Positions 54,709 to 63,520 of a stretch of 64,000 bases of DNA are shown piece after piece. The notes under the pieces are model-generated. The model saw only the letters and a list, made by a program, of their open reading frames with translations, was not told the origin of the DNA and made no database searches. This DNA is from JABDII01 sp963815325 (GTDB lineage Bacteria; Gemmatimonadota; Gemmatimonadetes; Gemmatimonadales; GWC2-71-9): positions 221,076 through 285,075 of the forward strand of contig CAWFGG010000007.1 in NCBI GenBank assembly GCA_963815325.1, read 5' to 3'. Numbering within the stretch: the first letter of the stretch is position 1; each line of letters opens with the position of its first letter. The position numbers were made by a program, and so were the translations under genes.

Positions 54709-56060
54709 CTACTTCACCCATTCGATCGGGAAGAGTCTGCCGGCCTGCTCGGCTCCCAACTCCACACCCACGAGTTCCGCAGCGCGTGCGAGGACAGGGT
54801 CGCGCCCAGATGCGAGATCCTTCATCGTGGGTAGCAGGACTTCATCCGGCGTGACTCCGACACCCTCCAGGCTCTTGCCATCGGACATGATCACGTCAGC
54901 CATCGTAATGTTCGTGCCGTAGGAGACAACCCGATCATAGCCGAGCGTGTGATGATGGAACCGGGACACCATGACCGCGCCTCTCGTGCGGTCTCCTATC
55001 ACCGTGCCCCGTCCCTCGAGCTGAATCAGTCGCGCGAAGACCTCCGAAGCCGAAGCCGATTCGCTGTCCACGAGCACGACGAGCTTCCCGTTGAACACGC
55101 GCTTCCCTGGGTTTTGGCGATGGACGGCTTGAATTCTGTCCGCCCAGACCAATCGGCAATCTTGATGTCGCGATCGAAGAAATGACCCGTGAGGCGCTCG
55201 AGCATCGACACGTAACCACCGCTATTGCCGCGCAAATCGAGGATCAGGGCCGGAAATTTTCTGACCTTGTCCATCGTCTTCGTTGCCTTCTGCGGGCTCA
55301 TGTCCCACCGCGGCATCTTCCAGATGATCACATCCTCACCAATCTCATGATAGCGGTCGCGATACAGTCGGGATTCGCTCCGCGCTTCATCGACCAACCT
55401 CCAGTAGTCTGAACCCTCTACCAGGTCATACAGCCGCCTTCCTTCCTTGATCTTGGCCATCACGTCCAATTGACGTTCTTGACCATCGAGCCCCCCTACC
55501 AGCAGCCGCATGCCCCGCTGAGGCCATATCGTGTAGTAGCCGTACTCCAGCGTCGACATGTTGTCCCGGGTCGGGGCCCATGCCCCTATCGATCGAATGA
55601 TCTCGCCAACCTTCAGTCCTTTCGCCTCGGCATCACTGCCGGGCTGGACCGCTGCGACATAACACAGGTCGCCAATGATCCTCATTTGCCATCCATACTC
55701 GGTGCGGGCCGCCCGCGATGGCGGCCAGAAGGCCGTGTGTGAGTCATTGAGGTCCAACAGGGCCTGCGCGATGATGGCAAAGACTTGGCTCGTTGAAGTC
55801 GCTGAATCGATCTTCTCTCTTGCCTCCTCGAACTGCGCCTCCAAGTCGATACCATGAAACGTCGAGTCGTAGTAATGCTTCTCGATGTCTCTCTTGATGA
55901 CCTTGAGCACCGCATGGCCATCACGCTGGGTGAAGTTGACGAATCCCTGCCCAGAGACAACGTGGAGGGCTCCCGACCCTGTCGACCAGAGGAGTACACC
56001 GAGCGCGAGTGAGGTTCCTCGGCGCCAAGTTCGCACAAAGGCCGTCATCCAGAGTGACAT
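54709..56060 (-). CDS. S41 family (C-terminal processing-type) protease, secreted (frameshifted)
   Basis: The protein has a signal peptide (residues ~10-38), a PDZ-like segment (~105-190) and an S41 peptidase core with ILDLRGNSGGYVSML (~residue 272) and VLVDSESASASEVF, where the Ser in SASASE is the likely nucleophile. A single extra base in the CCC run near 55106 breaks the frame; joined, the product is ~449 aa and ends RLFPIEWVK. The ATG at 56060 has AGGGAG upstream. It converges on the Cys-peptide genes and could process or degrade exported peptides; that link is inference. Confidence 0.82.
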
Positions 56061-56258
56061 CGGCTTCTCCCTGCGAGCACTTCCTCCAACATCGAGACCC
56101 TAGATGAAGACGCCGTGAAGGTCCCATGAAGGCAATGCGCGCACGACGCTACCGGTTCTTGCCTCGGTCGCGAGCCGATGATAGAAGTTGCACCTGCCGG
56201 GGCAGATCCCTGCCTGCTGGGGGGAGGTGAGTAGTGTGATGTCGAGGGAGATGCAGCG

Positions 56259-56330
56259 CAGGAGGATCGTCGTTGAGCACCGCGCAAGCTGCTCCCTCGC
56301 CTTCGGCTCGAGTCGCGCCGGGCCCGTTGC
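56259..56330 (+). repeat. tRNA-Arg-derived interrupted repeat, copy 3
   Basis: The 5' part is eroded (AGGAGGATCGTCGTT), but the insert (GAGCACCGCGCAAGCTGCT...CTTCGGCT) and the tRNA 3' end CGAGTCGCGCCGGGCCCG are kept. From 56320 onward it is near-identical to the sequence following copy 2. Confidence 0.85.
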
Positions 56331-56425
56331 TCAAAGCCGCCCCCCACCGGTGGATGACTCTCCCGGTGCGGGGCGGGTTTGCGAGCCCTCCTTTGGCCAT
56401 TCGATCGGGAAGAGTGTGCCGGCCT
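56331..56425 (-). pseudogene. Remnant of a second S41 gene 3' end plus its terminator
   Basis: This stretch repeats the terminator and the last ~12 codons of the S41 gene at 54651-54745: on the minus strand it reads a residue pattern ending LFPIEW, then diverges at the stop. Similarity ends after GCCGGCCT. It is what remains of a tandem S41 copy. The rest of the 56061-56493 gap has no gene that I can support. Confidence 0.7.
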
Positions 56426-56493
56426 CCGAGGCTCTCCGTTGTGTTGCAAGGGGAGGCCGGCGAATCTCAGCGGCGTGCTACACTCGTCTTAGG

Positions 56494-56917
56494 TCATTGT
56501 CTTGTCAAGACAACTGAGATCGTCTCTCCCGACGTGAATGTGGTGGTCAGTGTGGTCCCAACGATCGACCACGTTGCATCGCGGACAAATGTGTCCGCAT
56601 TCTGCTGAAAGGTGACCGTATTCCCCGACGACCTGATACGTGCCGCTCATGTCCGCCAGGAAGTCGGCTCCACCCGCCACGCTGGCGGGCACGAACAGCG
56701 TCCCCGTGGTGCTTCCGGCACTGGTGAGGGTAAGGGTCAGCGAGCTGCCCGCACTCAGGAGGTCGATCAGCGGGCCACCCTGATCCAACGTGAAGGTAGT
56801 GGCGACGTAGCTACCAACAACGCCGTTTGTGCTGTTAGGCCCGGCGCTCTCTCCGCAGGCAAGCACTCCAACAAGGAGAACCACCAAGATCGGAACGCTA
56901 CTGATGGAACGGCTCAT
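56494..56917 (-). CDS. Hypothetical lipoprotein, lipocalin-like strands (frameshifted)
   Basis: A lipoprotein signal (lipobox GVLAC, Cys ~residue 21) leads into a ~120-residue domain of alternating strands (VVGSYVATTFTLDQGG; SLTLTLTSAGSTTGTLFV). An extra base in the CCCC run at 56623-56626 shifts the frame; the corrected end reads NTVTFQQNADTFVRDATWSIVG (first part VTFQQNADTF) and closes ISVVLTRQ. Small beta-sandwich or lipocalin-like lipoproteins of this kind are common and of unknown function. GGTGGAG lies 8 nt before the ATG. Confidence 0.68.
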
Positions 56918-56961
56918 CGCATATCTCCACCAAGATTCTGGAACGTGAAGCGGAGCAGCAC

Positions 56962-58602
56962 TCACTGGGCGCCTCCGGCCGCCAACCGTTCCTCCAGCCG
57001 CTTGGACGCCGGAGTGACCGACAGCCCGCCCTGCGCGGTACAGCGCAGCTCGCAGGGAATGTTGTTGCCCACGGCATAGTGAGTCTCGATGACCTCGTCG
57101 AGCGGAATCACTGGATCGTAGCCGGCCAACAGCATGTTGGCACAGCACAGTGCGTTGGCGGCCCCCATGACGTTCTTGCCCAGACAGGGGACCTCGACCC
57201 GGTTGGCCACCGGATCGCAGATCATGCCCAGCGAGTTCTGGAGCGCCACCGACGCGGCACCGACCGCTTGCACTGCGGTCCCGCCTGCCAACGTCACCAA
57301 TCCGGCCGCGGCCATCGACGCACCAGACCCGGTCTCCGCCTGACACCCGCCAACCTCGGCCGCAAAGCTCGAATGCGCCGCAATGAACACCCCGATCATG
57401 CCGGCCGCGAGCATGGCCTTGGCCATGTCCTCTTCGGTGCGGCCCATGACCTCGGCGGCTGCGATGACAGCCCCTGGGAGCGTCGCGCATGCCCCAGCAG
57501 TCGGAGCCGCGACGATGACGCCCATGGCGCTCTTGACCTCCATCATGGCCGACACGTAGAGGATCATGCGATTCAGCATCCCGCCGTCGAGCAATCCCCC
57601 TGCCTCCATGGTCCGCTTGAAGCCGCCGCTTTGGGGCCCGAGGATCCGGTCGGCAAACTCGGTACCTTCGATCCCCTGTCGGATCGAGTTGCGAAGGATC
57701 CGTACGATGTGCAGCATGCGGTCCACCACATCCTGACGAGCCAGATTGCCTCGGGCCATTTCGTATTCAACGCCGAGCTCCCATAAGGTGAGATCCTTCC
57801 CGATGTTGAATTGAAGCATCGCGTCGCTGGTCAGGTAGGGGACCTGGAGATCCGGGCGTGATAGAACCGGCAGGACCGGAGACAATCGATTGATGCGCGT
57901 CACGGGAAAGCGCGCCCGTAGCTCGTCGAGCGCGGACTGGTCGGGAAAGCGCTGTGCTCGGATCTCGATCAGCCGAGTGCCCGGACCCTCATGCAGGATC
58001 ACCTGCTCCGTCGTGAACCGCTCACTCAGGTAGGCCATGATCGGGGCCACATCGTCGGAGTCGGTGTGCACCAGGACGTAGAAGAAGTCGCCTGCCAGCG
58101 ACATCTCGATACCATCGATCTCCACCACCTCGATCATGCCGCCGCCGGTCGAGATGGCGGTCATGCTGATGCCGCAGCATCGGCGCCCGAGAGCGTGAGC
58201 TTGTAGGTGTTGGGATGGGTGGCGCCGATCTTCCGAATGGCGAACTCCACGTCGATGCCCGCCTCACGTACCGCCCGGCGCGGAATCGACCATCCGGTCA
58301 TCATCGGCCTCCCAGCCCAGGAACCCGCCGAACAACCCCATGTCTGAGCCTTGGCTCGTATGGGTCGTGGCCAGCGAGCCGTTGGGATCGAACTCGACCA
58401 AGACCCGGTCGATCCGGCCGTCCATCAGGTCGCGGGCCAGCCGGCCGATCCGGACCGAGGCCGCACAGTGCGAACTCGACGGCCCACGCATCACCGGACC
58501 GATCACGTCATTGAAGATGCTCGGCGGATTGCGTTCAGACTGCGTTCGCGTTTGCCGGGTCTCGGTACGGCCGACGATGGGAAGACTGCCGCGTTTAGAC
58601 AT
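56962..58602 (-). CDS. sdaA: Iron-sulfur L-serine dehydratase, single-chain beta-ACT-alpha order (frameshifted)
   Basis: The enzyme converts L-serine to pyruvate and ammonia using a [4Fe-4S] centre. Read N to C: beta domain from MSKRGSLPIVG with GPVMRGPSSSHC (58602 on), a break near 58275, then VREAGIDVEFAIRKIGATHPNTYKL, a break near 58165, then the GGGMIEVVEIDG ACT-like region and the alpha domain with GGCQAETGSGASMAAAG and CLGKNVMGAANALCCANM, which supply the cluster cysteines. In Bacillus-type enzymes beta and alpha are separate; here they run in one direction with no room for a second start. Two indels or a translationally coupled pair are both possible. Confidence 0.8.
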
Positions 58603-58924
58603 CCCTGCCCCTTTCTCCGGTCTTCGACTACTCAGCACGACGATCGAGAGCCCCAATGCCGCCAGGCCAGGAATACAATGCGCTCACCCTCGAAGGGCCC
58701 GCAAGGTTCCGAAGAACATCGGTGCTGAACACAGCCAGGTTGCGATGCCGGAGCTCGTCCCGTAACCATCGACACACGAAGACCACGAGGTGGGCGCGAG
58801 GGCGGTTCCCACACGGCCCCCTTCCCTTATGACGTGACCACGGCCTATGTTGGCTCCCGGCCGGCATGCCCGGCGGCGTGCGACCCATTGAACCGACCGG
58901 AATGGAATGGAGAGGAGACTACGA
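58603..58924. other. Intergenic region without a supported gene
   Basis: I see no credible gene in these 322 bp. It must hold the promoters of the divergent serine dehydratase and SnoaL-like lipoprotein genes; a TATGTT box near 58848 is the only promoter-like element, and it is weak. Confidence 0.6.
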
Positions 58925-59446
58925 ATGCGTATCACCAGTACCCGCACCACATGGACGCTGGCCCTCGGGCTTGGCGCCCTGGCCGTCGCGGCCTGCCAGC
59001 CCGCGGCCCCACCAGCCCCCGACTACGCCGCGATCCAGCAACCCGCGGTCGATGCCTACCTCGCCGGGTGGAGCACCGGTAACCTGGAGGGACTGGATGC
59101 CGCGATGGCGGCCAACGTCATGCGGCGCTCGAGCGCGGGAATGAATGCCGACAATCTGGACGAACTGAAGGCGGCGATGACCACGCTGCGCACCGCATAC
59201 CCCGACGCCAAGGTGGTATCGGACGAGATCATTCACATGCCGAACGCGGCGGTCCTTCGCTGGACCTTCACCGGCACCAATACCGGCCCGGGCGATGCCC
59301 CGCCCACCGGCAAGAGCGTGAGACTCTCGGGGTTGACGCTGCTGCGATTCGCGGATGGCAAGATCACCGAGGAGCACGTGGCCTTCGATGCGGCGGACTG
59401 GTACATGCAGTTGGGGTATAGCATCACGCCACCGGCGGGCATGTAG
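58925..59446 (+). CDS. SnoaL/ester-cyclase-like lipoprotein
   Basis: The 173-aa protein has a lipoprotein signal (lipobox VAAC, Cys ~residue 24) and a SnoaL-like/NTF2-fold domain: VDAYLAGWSTGNLEGLDAAMAANVMRR opens it (DAYLAGWSTGNLEGLD), DNLDELKAAMTTLRTAYPDAKV follows, and the fold closes with RFADGKITEEHVAFD. Members act as small-molecule cyclases, isomerases or binding proteins, so the role is open. GGAGAGGAG precedes the ATG at 58925. It is monocistronic with a strong terminator. Confidence 0.83.
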   Translation: MRITSTRTTWTLALGLGALAVAACQPAAPPAPDYAAIQQPAVDAYLAGWSTGNLEGLDAAMAANVMRRSSAGMNADNLDELKAAMTTLRTAYPDAKVVSDEIIHMPNAAVLRWTFTGTNTGPGDAPPTGKSVRLSGLTLLRFADGKITEEHVAFDAADWYMQLGYSITPPAGM

Positions 59447-59475
59447 CAACAACCCGCTCCGACACTCCAGGCATG

Positions 59476-59512
59476 AACGGCCCCGCCATCGGTCAATGCT
59501 GGCGGGGCCGTT
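59476..59512 (+). terminator. Intrinsic terminator after the SnoaL-like gene
   Basis: A perfect 13-bp stem (AACGGCCCCGCCA and complement) with an 11-nt loop ends in TT, 30 bp after the stop codon. Confidence 0.85.
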
Positions 59513-59519
59513 GGTATGA

Positions 59520-59620
59520 GACGTAGGGAGTAGGAAGGTAGGAAGTAGGGAGTAGGAAGTAGGGAGTAGGGAGCGAGGAGTAGGGAGAGGGGAGTAGGGA
59601 GCAGGGAGTAGGGGGTAGTG
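59520..59620. repeat. GTAGGGA-type degenerate repeat
   Basis: About fourteen imperfect units (GTAGGGA, GTAGGAA, GGGAGTAG) fill the gap before pepE, followed by short GATCCGCC/CCAACCGCC units and CCGATAGCCGATAGC. The whole 59513-59775 gap holds no gene. Confidence 0.8.
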
Positions 59621-59775
59621 GTTTCGATCCGCCGATCCGCCCAACCGCCGTACAGACCGATAGCCGATAGCGGGGGGGAGGGTGGAGGAGTGGGGGTCGG
59701 GGATTGGGAAGCGCGTTGCGGCGGGCGTCGAACGGGGGCATAGTTGGGCGACGCTGCTCGAACCGGAGATGAATC

Positions 59776-60474
59776 ATGCGGCTCCTCCTGCTCAGCAACT
59801 CGACCAACTACGGCGGTACCTTCCTCGGCCACGCGGAGGACATGCTCGCGGCGTTTCTGGGGAAGGACATCGAACGCATCCTCTTTGTGCCTTACGCGGC
59901 CGTGCGGTTCTCGTTCGATGACTTCGCCGCCAAGGTCGCGGAGCGGTTCGGTCCGTTGGGCTACGAGGTCGATTGCGTTCACCGGGCCGCCGACCCACGC
60001 GCCGCGGTCGAAGCGGCCGAGGCCGTGGTGGTCGGAGGCGGCAACACGTTCCAGCTCCTGGCAAGGATATACCAGGACCGCCTGCTCGGTCCGATCCGCG
60101 AACGGGTGGGCGACGGAGTTCCTTTCGTGGGGTGGAGCGCCGGATCGAACGTTGCCTGCCCCACCATCAAGACCACCAACGACATGCCGATCGTCGAGCC
60201 GCCGAGCTTTCTGGCACTCGGCCTGGTACCGTTCCAAATCAACCCACACTTTACCGACGCGAGCATTCCCAACCACGGTGGCGAGACCCGATCGGAACGA
60301 TTGCTCGAGTTCGTGGCGGCCAATCCGGACACGCCGGTGATCGGGCTTCGGGAAGGCTCGACGCTTCGCGTGGAAGACGCCCGCACGACGCTGTTGGGCG
60401 ATCGTCCCGCCATCGTTTTCCAATCGGGGAGCGCACCCCGGGACGTCGCGCCCGGCATCGTGGCGCTTTCGTAG
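59776..60474 (+). CDS. pepE: Peptidase E (alpha-aspartyl dipeptidase, S51)
   Basis: This cytosolic serine peptidase cleaves N-terminal Asp dipeptides. The 232-aa product matches the family length. GGGNTFQLL (~residue 87) and the nucleophile elbow GWSAGSNVAC (Ser ~residue 121) are intact, and the INPHFTD motif supplies the catalytic His (~residue 157). Start ATG 59776 is preceded by GGAG. It converges with the second DinB gene. Confidence 0.93.
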   Translation: MRLLLLSNSTNYGGTFLGHAEDMLAAFLGKDIERILFVPYAAVRFSFDDFAAKVAERFGPLGYEVDCVHRAADPRAAVEAAEAVVVGGGNTFQLLARIYQDRLLGPIRERVGDGVPFVGWSAGSNVACPTIKTTNDMPIVEPPSFLALGLVPFQINPHFTDASIPNHGGETRSERLLEFVAANPDTPVIGLREGSTLRVEDARTTLLGDRPAIVFQSGSAPRDVAPGIVALS

Positions 60475-60483
60475 GCTGCCGCG

Positions 60484-60954
60484 CTAGAGCCGCCCCAGCG
60501 CCTTCCCGATCAGGATGAGCTGGCCCAGGTGGTAGGAGTTGTGATCGGCCAGCACCAGCGCCTCCCGCAGCACCGTCTGGCCATCGCCCCACGGAATCCG
60601 GGCATAAAGATCCGTCGCAGGGTCCGTTACCAGCGCCTGCATCTCCTGGAGATCGCTCAGGAACGACTTCACCGACTGCGCCCACGCCGACGCCGTAGGA
60701 GGGCTCTCCGCCTCGGGCCAATAGCCGTCAGGAAACGACGGAGACACGTGGTCGACGCTGCGGGAGAACTCCAGGATGTCCCACTGGGCGATACGCATGT
60801 GCTCGAGCAGCCGCCAAGGCGTGTGGGACACGCCGGGGACTCTCGAGCCGGCAATGGAGCCCGGGTACTCGGACAGGGCGGCTTGGAGATCGAGATGGGC
60901 GCCCTTGCCCTCGAGGAGTCCGGCGAGGTGCTCGCGCAAGGTCGTGTCGTTCAT
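60484..60954 (-). CDS. DinB-like protein
   Basis: The 156-aa protein is a second, intact DinB/YfiT-like four-helix protein: TPWRLLEHMRIAQWDILEF carries the first His (~residue 46) and ADHNSYHLGQLILI the other two (~residue 137). It is distinct from the frameshifted copy at 40733. Function may be metal-dependent thiol or small-molecule transfer. ATG 60954 begins homology. Its stop is 10 bp from the pepE stop. Confidence 0.85.
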   Translation of the reverse strand: MNDTTLREHLAGLLEGKGAHLDLQAALSEYPGSIAGSRVPGVSHTPWRLLEHMRIAQWDILEFSRSVDHVSPSFPDGYWPEAESPPTASAWAQSVKSFLSDLQEMQALVTDPATDLYARIPWGDGQTVLREALVLADHNSYHLGQLILIGKALGRL

Positions 60955-61021
60955 CGGTTCGCCCCGTGGTTGACCTGGAAGAACACTGCCCTTCCCTCTT
61001 CCGGAGGGACCTTCGGGTGCG

Positions 61022-61055
61022 AGCCCCGCCGTCAGCGATGACGAGCGGGGCTTTT
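61022..61055. terminator. Terminator upstream of DinB, downstream of the methyltransferase
   Basis: An 8-bp stem AGCCCCGC/GCGGGGCT with a CGTCAGCGATGACGA centre (itself part-palindromic) is followed by TTTT on the plus strand. It sits at the stop of the minus-strand methyltransferase. Confidence 0.65.
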
Positions 61056-61528
61056 CACTGAAGGGTGAGCCTCGCCAGGTAATCACCACTTTCTTCCTCG
61101 ACCACCACAGCACACGCCCATCCTGACTGCTCGGCGTGGTGCGTCAGTGTCTCCGGATCCACGTGGAGCCAACCGCAAAGGGGGCCGATTTCTCCTGCGA
61201 AGGCGAACTGCATGCGGATCTCGCCAATGTAGCGGCCCGCGCGTCGGTTGGACTCGTGATAGGCCAGATTCCCCGGGTCTTTGGTTTTTCGCACGTCGTT
61301 GGAGTGCAGCAGCACCTGGCCGTCGCTTCGGACGAGTCTTTGAGCATGAGCCAGGAAACGGTCCAGGCCGACCAAGTCTTCGACGATCCCGATCCCATGG
61401 CCGAGCATCAGGAGCGTATCGAACGGCCCGTCATCGAAACCGAAGACGTCGACGCGCCGGGCGTCTTCCACCCCGGCCTCGCGCATGATGGCGACGGCCT
61501 CGGGGCTGATATCGATCGCGGGCGCATG
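61055..61528 (-). CDS. Class I SAM methyltransferase, 5'-truncated at a chimeric joint
   Basis: The fragment contains the second half of a Rossmann methyltransferase: DISPEAVAIMREAG (after motif I), FDDGPFDTLLMLGHGIGIVED (motif IV region) and LVRSDGQVLLHSNDV. The first ~60 residues, including the SAM-binding glycine loop, are absent; upstream of about 61528 the DNA switches to a livF-like gene in another frame. The family normally has the missing loop directly before IDISPE, so the cut falls exactly inside motif I. The joint may be an assembly chimera. Confidence 0.75.
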   Translation of the reverse strand, partial: HAPAIDISPEAVAIMREAGVEDARRVDVFGFDDGPFDTLLMLGHGIGIVEDLVGLDRFLAHAQRLVRSDGQVLLHSNDVRKTKDPGNLAYHESNRRAGRYIGEIRMQFAFAGEIGPLCGWLHVDPETLTHHAEQSGWACAVVVEEESGDYLARLTLQ

Positions 61529-61773
61529 CGCGCGATTTCGTGCGTCGGCATCTGGCTGATGTCGGTGCCCGCAAATGTGATCGTGCCGGAGCGCGCGCGG
61601 GGGCTGCCGAAGATGGTCATCATCATCGTCGACTTGCCGGCGCCGTTGGCACCGATCAGCGCGACGATCTCGCCCTTGTTGACGTCGACGTGACACCGTT
61701 AAGCGCGCGGATGTTGCCGTAATAGGCTTCGACGCCATCGAGCTGAGCAGGGGTGTCTCGGCCGTTACTTAGC
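61529..61773 (-). CDS. livF: LivF-like branched-chain amino acid ABC ATPase fragment (alphaproteobacterial type)
   Basis: Only the N-terminal third is present: LDGVEAYYGNIRALNGVT, then after a one-base deletion VNKGEIVALIGANGAGKST (Walker A), MMMTIFGSPRARSGTITFAGTDI and THEIARMR. The protein stops being LivF at the joint near 61529. The sequence is very close in style to Rhizobiales LivF. It has no identifiable ATG, which may also be an indel. Confidence 0.78.
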
Positions 61774-62717
61774 GCCCCGCGTTGGTCTGGCGGGTTCGGC
61801 GCGGCCCTGGCGAGCGTCTTCGCCTGTCCGATCCAGTCTTCGCGGGCAATGCGCCCGTCGAAGGCGAGGTAGGCTTCGACGGCGGCGATGTCGGCCTTCG
61901 TCCAGGCCGCGATCTGCTCGAAATGGTAGACGCCGTGCTCGTTGAGCTTGCGCTCGTTGACCGGACCGATGCCCTTGATGAGGGTCAGCTTGTCGGCGGT
62001 CCGGCGGCCGGGTCGACCTTGGGCTTGGCGGCCACGGGCGCCTTGGCAGGCGCGGTCTTGGCCGGGTGCAGCCTTGGTCGGAGCAGGCTTGGTCGCGACA
62101 AGCGTTGCCCGCGCAGGCTTGGCAGGCGCAGGCTTCACGGGTGCGGCCTTGGCCGCAGGCGACGCAGCGGGCTTGGACGCAGCCCTCTTTGCGGGAGTAT
62201 CGGAAGGCGCCGCGGCAACGGGCTTGGCTGCCACTGGCTTTGCTCATGGTTTTCGCAGCCGGAGCCTTGGACACGGCCGGCGCGGCCGATGCCCGCTTGC
62301 CTCCGGCGCGCCCTTGGCTGACGAAGCGGCGGGCTTGCCGACGGACGGCGTGGACGCTACGGCCTGAGCGGACCGGGACTGTGCCGCCGGCTTGACCTTG
62401 GGCGTGGAAGCGACGGCTCGGGCTGCCGGCGCCTGGCTCGTCACGCTCGATGACGCAGCCGGCGCGGCCTTGGGAGCGGGCTTTGTCTTGCCAGGCGCAG
62501 CCTTGGTGCGCGCAGCCTTCGCGTCGACCTGCCCAGCCTTCGACGCGCCGGGCGCTACGGTGACGCGCTCGCCGTGGTCATCCGGATGCGTGATCGTATC
62601 CGACACGGATCCGGCCATCATGGAGGCAGAATCCTGCTGGCCATGCGCACGGTCGGCGGTGCCGTCGAGTTGGTCGATGACCTGCTCGTCGCCCACCTCG
62701 GTCAGCACGTCTGTCAC
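61765..62717 (-). CDS. Ala/Lys/Pro-rich tail with C-terminal helix-hairpin-helix domain (several frameshifts)
   Basis: Reading frames must be changed several times. The first part (TDVLTEVGDEQVIDQLDG...) is in frame with the end of LivG, without a stop. A long low-complexity Ala/Pro/Lys segment follows. The last ~60 residues form a small HhH-like domain: LIKGIGPVNERKLNEHGVYHFEQIAAWTKADIAAVEAYL (core IKGIGPVNERKLNEHGVYHF), then GRIAREDWIGQAK, as found at the C-termini of some alphaproteobacterial proteins. The tail ends TRGAK, stop at 61765-61767. Confidence 0.55.
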
Positions 62718-63520
62718 CTCCGTATCGTCGACGCCGAGATAGGCGGCGATGACGCGCGGGTCGTTCTCACCGATGTCGGATCACCGTCCGAAATCTTGCG
62801 GCCGTATTCCAGCACGACGACATGGTCGGAAATCTGCATCACGACCGACATGTCGTGCTCGATGAGCAGGATCGAAGTGTCCGGTGTCGCCTTGATGTCG
62901 ATGAGCAGTTCGTTCAGCGCCAGCGACTCTCTTGGATTGAGTCCGGCCGCAGGTTCGTCGAGGCAAAGCAGATTCCGGGCCCGTGCACATTGCGCGCGCG
63001 ATCTCGAGCCGGCGCTGCGCGCCATAGGGCAGATCGCCGGCCGGGTCGTCGGCGCGGTCGATCAGGTTGGCCTTCTCCAGCCAGTGCTTGGCCAGTTCGA
63101 TCGATTCGGCCGAGGCCTTGCGGTAGCGGTGAAGCCGAACAGGCCGAGCACCGTGTATCCCGACGCCTTCATGAGCGTGTTGTGCTGGGCGACCATGACG
63201 TTCTCCAGCAGCGTCATTCCCGAGAATAGCCGGATGTTCTGGAAGGTGCGCGCCACCTTGGCGCGTGGCCGGGATCTCGGCGGGCAGGCGCTCGAGCAGG
63301 CTCGCGGCCGTGTCGAAGGTGATCATGCCCTCGGACGGCTTGTAGAAGCCGGTGACGCAGTTGAACACCGTGGTCTTGCCGGCGCCGTTGGGACCGATCA
63401 GCGCGGTGATGTCGCCGCGCTGTGCCTGGAAGGACAGGTCGCCGATGGCGACCAGACCGCCGAACTTCATCGACAGATGCTCGACCTAGAGGATCGGGTC
63501 GTTATGTGGGGCGCATTCAT
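62718..63520 (-). CDS. livG: LivG-like branched-chain amino acid ABC ATPase (several frameshifts)
   Basis: Pieces in three frames together give an ABC ATPase: MKFGGLVAIGDLSFQAQRGD, Walker A IGPNGAGKTTVFNC, ARTFQNIRLFSGMTLLENVMVAQH (begins FQNIRLF), LPYGAQRRLEIARA (signature) and LLCLDEPAAGLNPRES (Walker B). The start ATG at 63520 overlaps the livM stop. Many single-base breaks make the sequence much worse than in the left 60 kb. It belongs to the same alphaproteobacterial-type block as livM and livF. Confidence 0.8.

Noticed and set aside
59520..59620. GTAGGGA repeats as a CRISPR array
   Set aside because: Units are 7 bp, imperfect and directly adjacent, without unique spacers or cas genes.
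61055..61738. One 227-codon protein across the methyltransferase/livF joint
   Set aside because: The upstream part is LivF DNA read in the wrong frame; it has no methyltransferase motif I.
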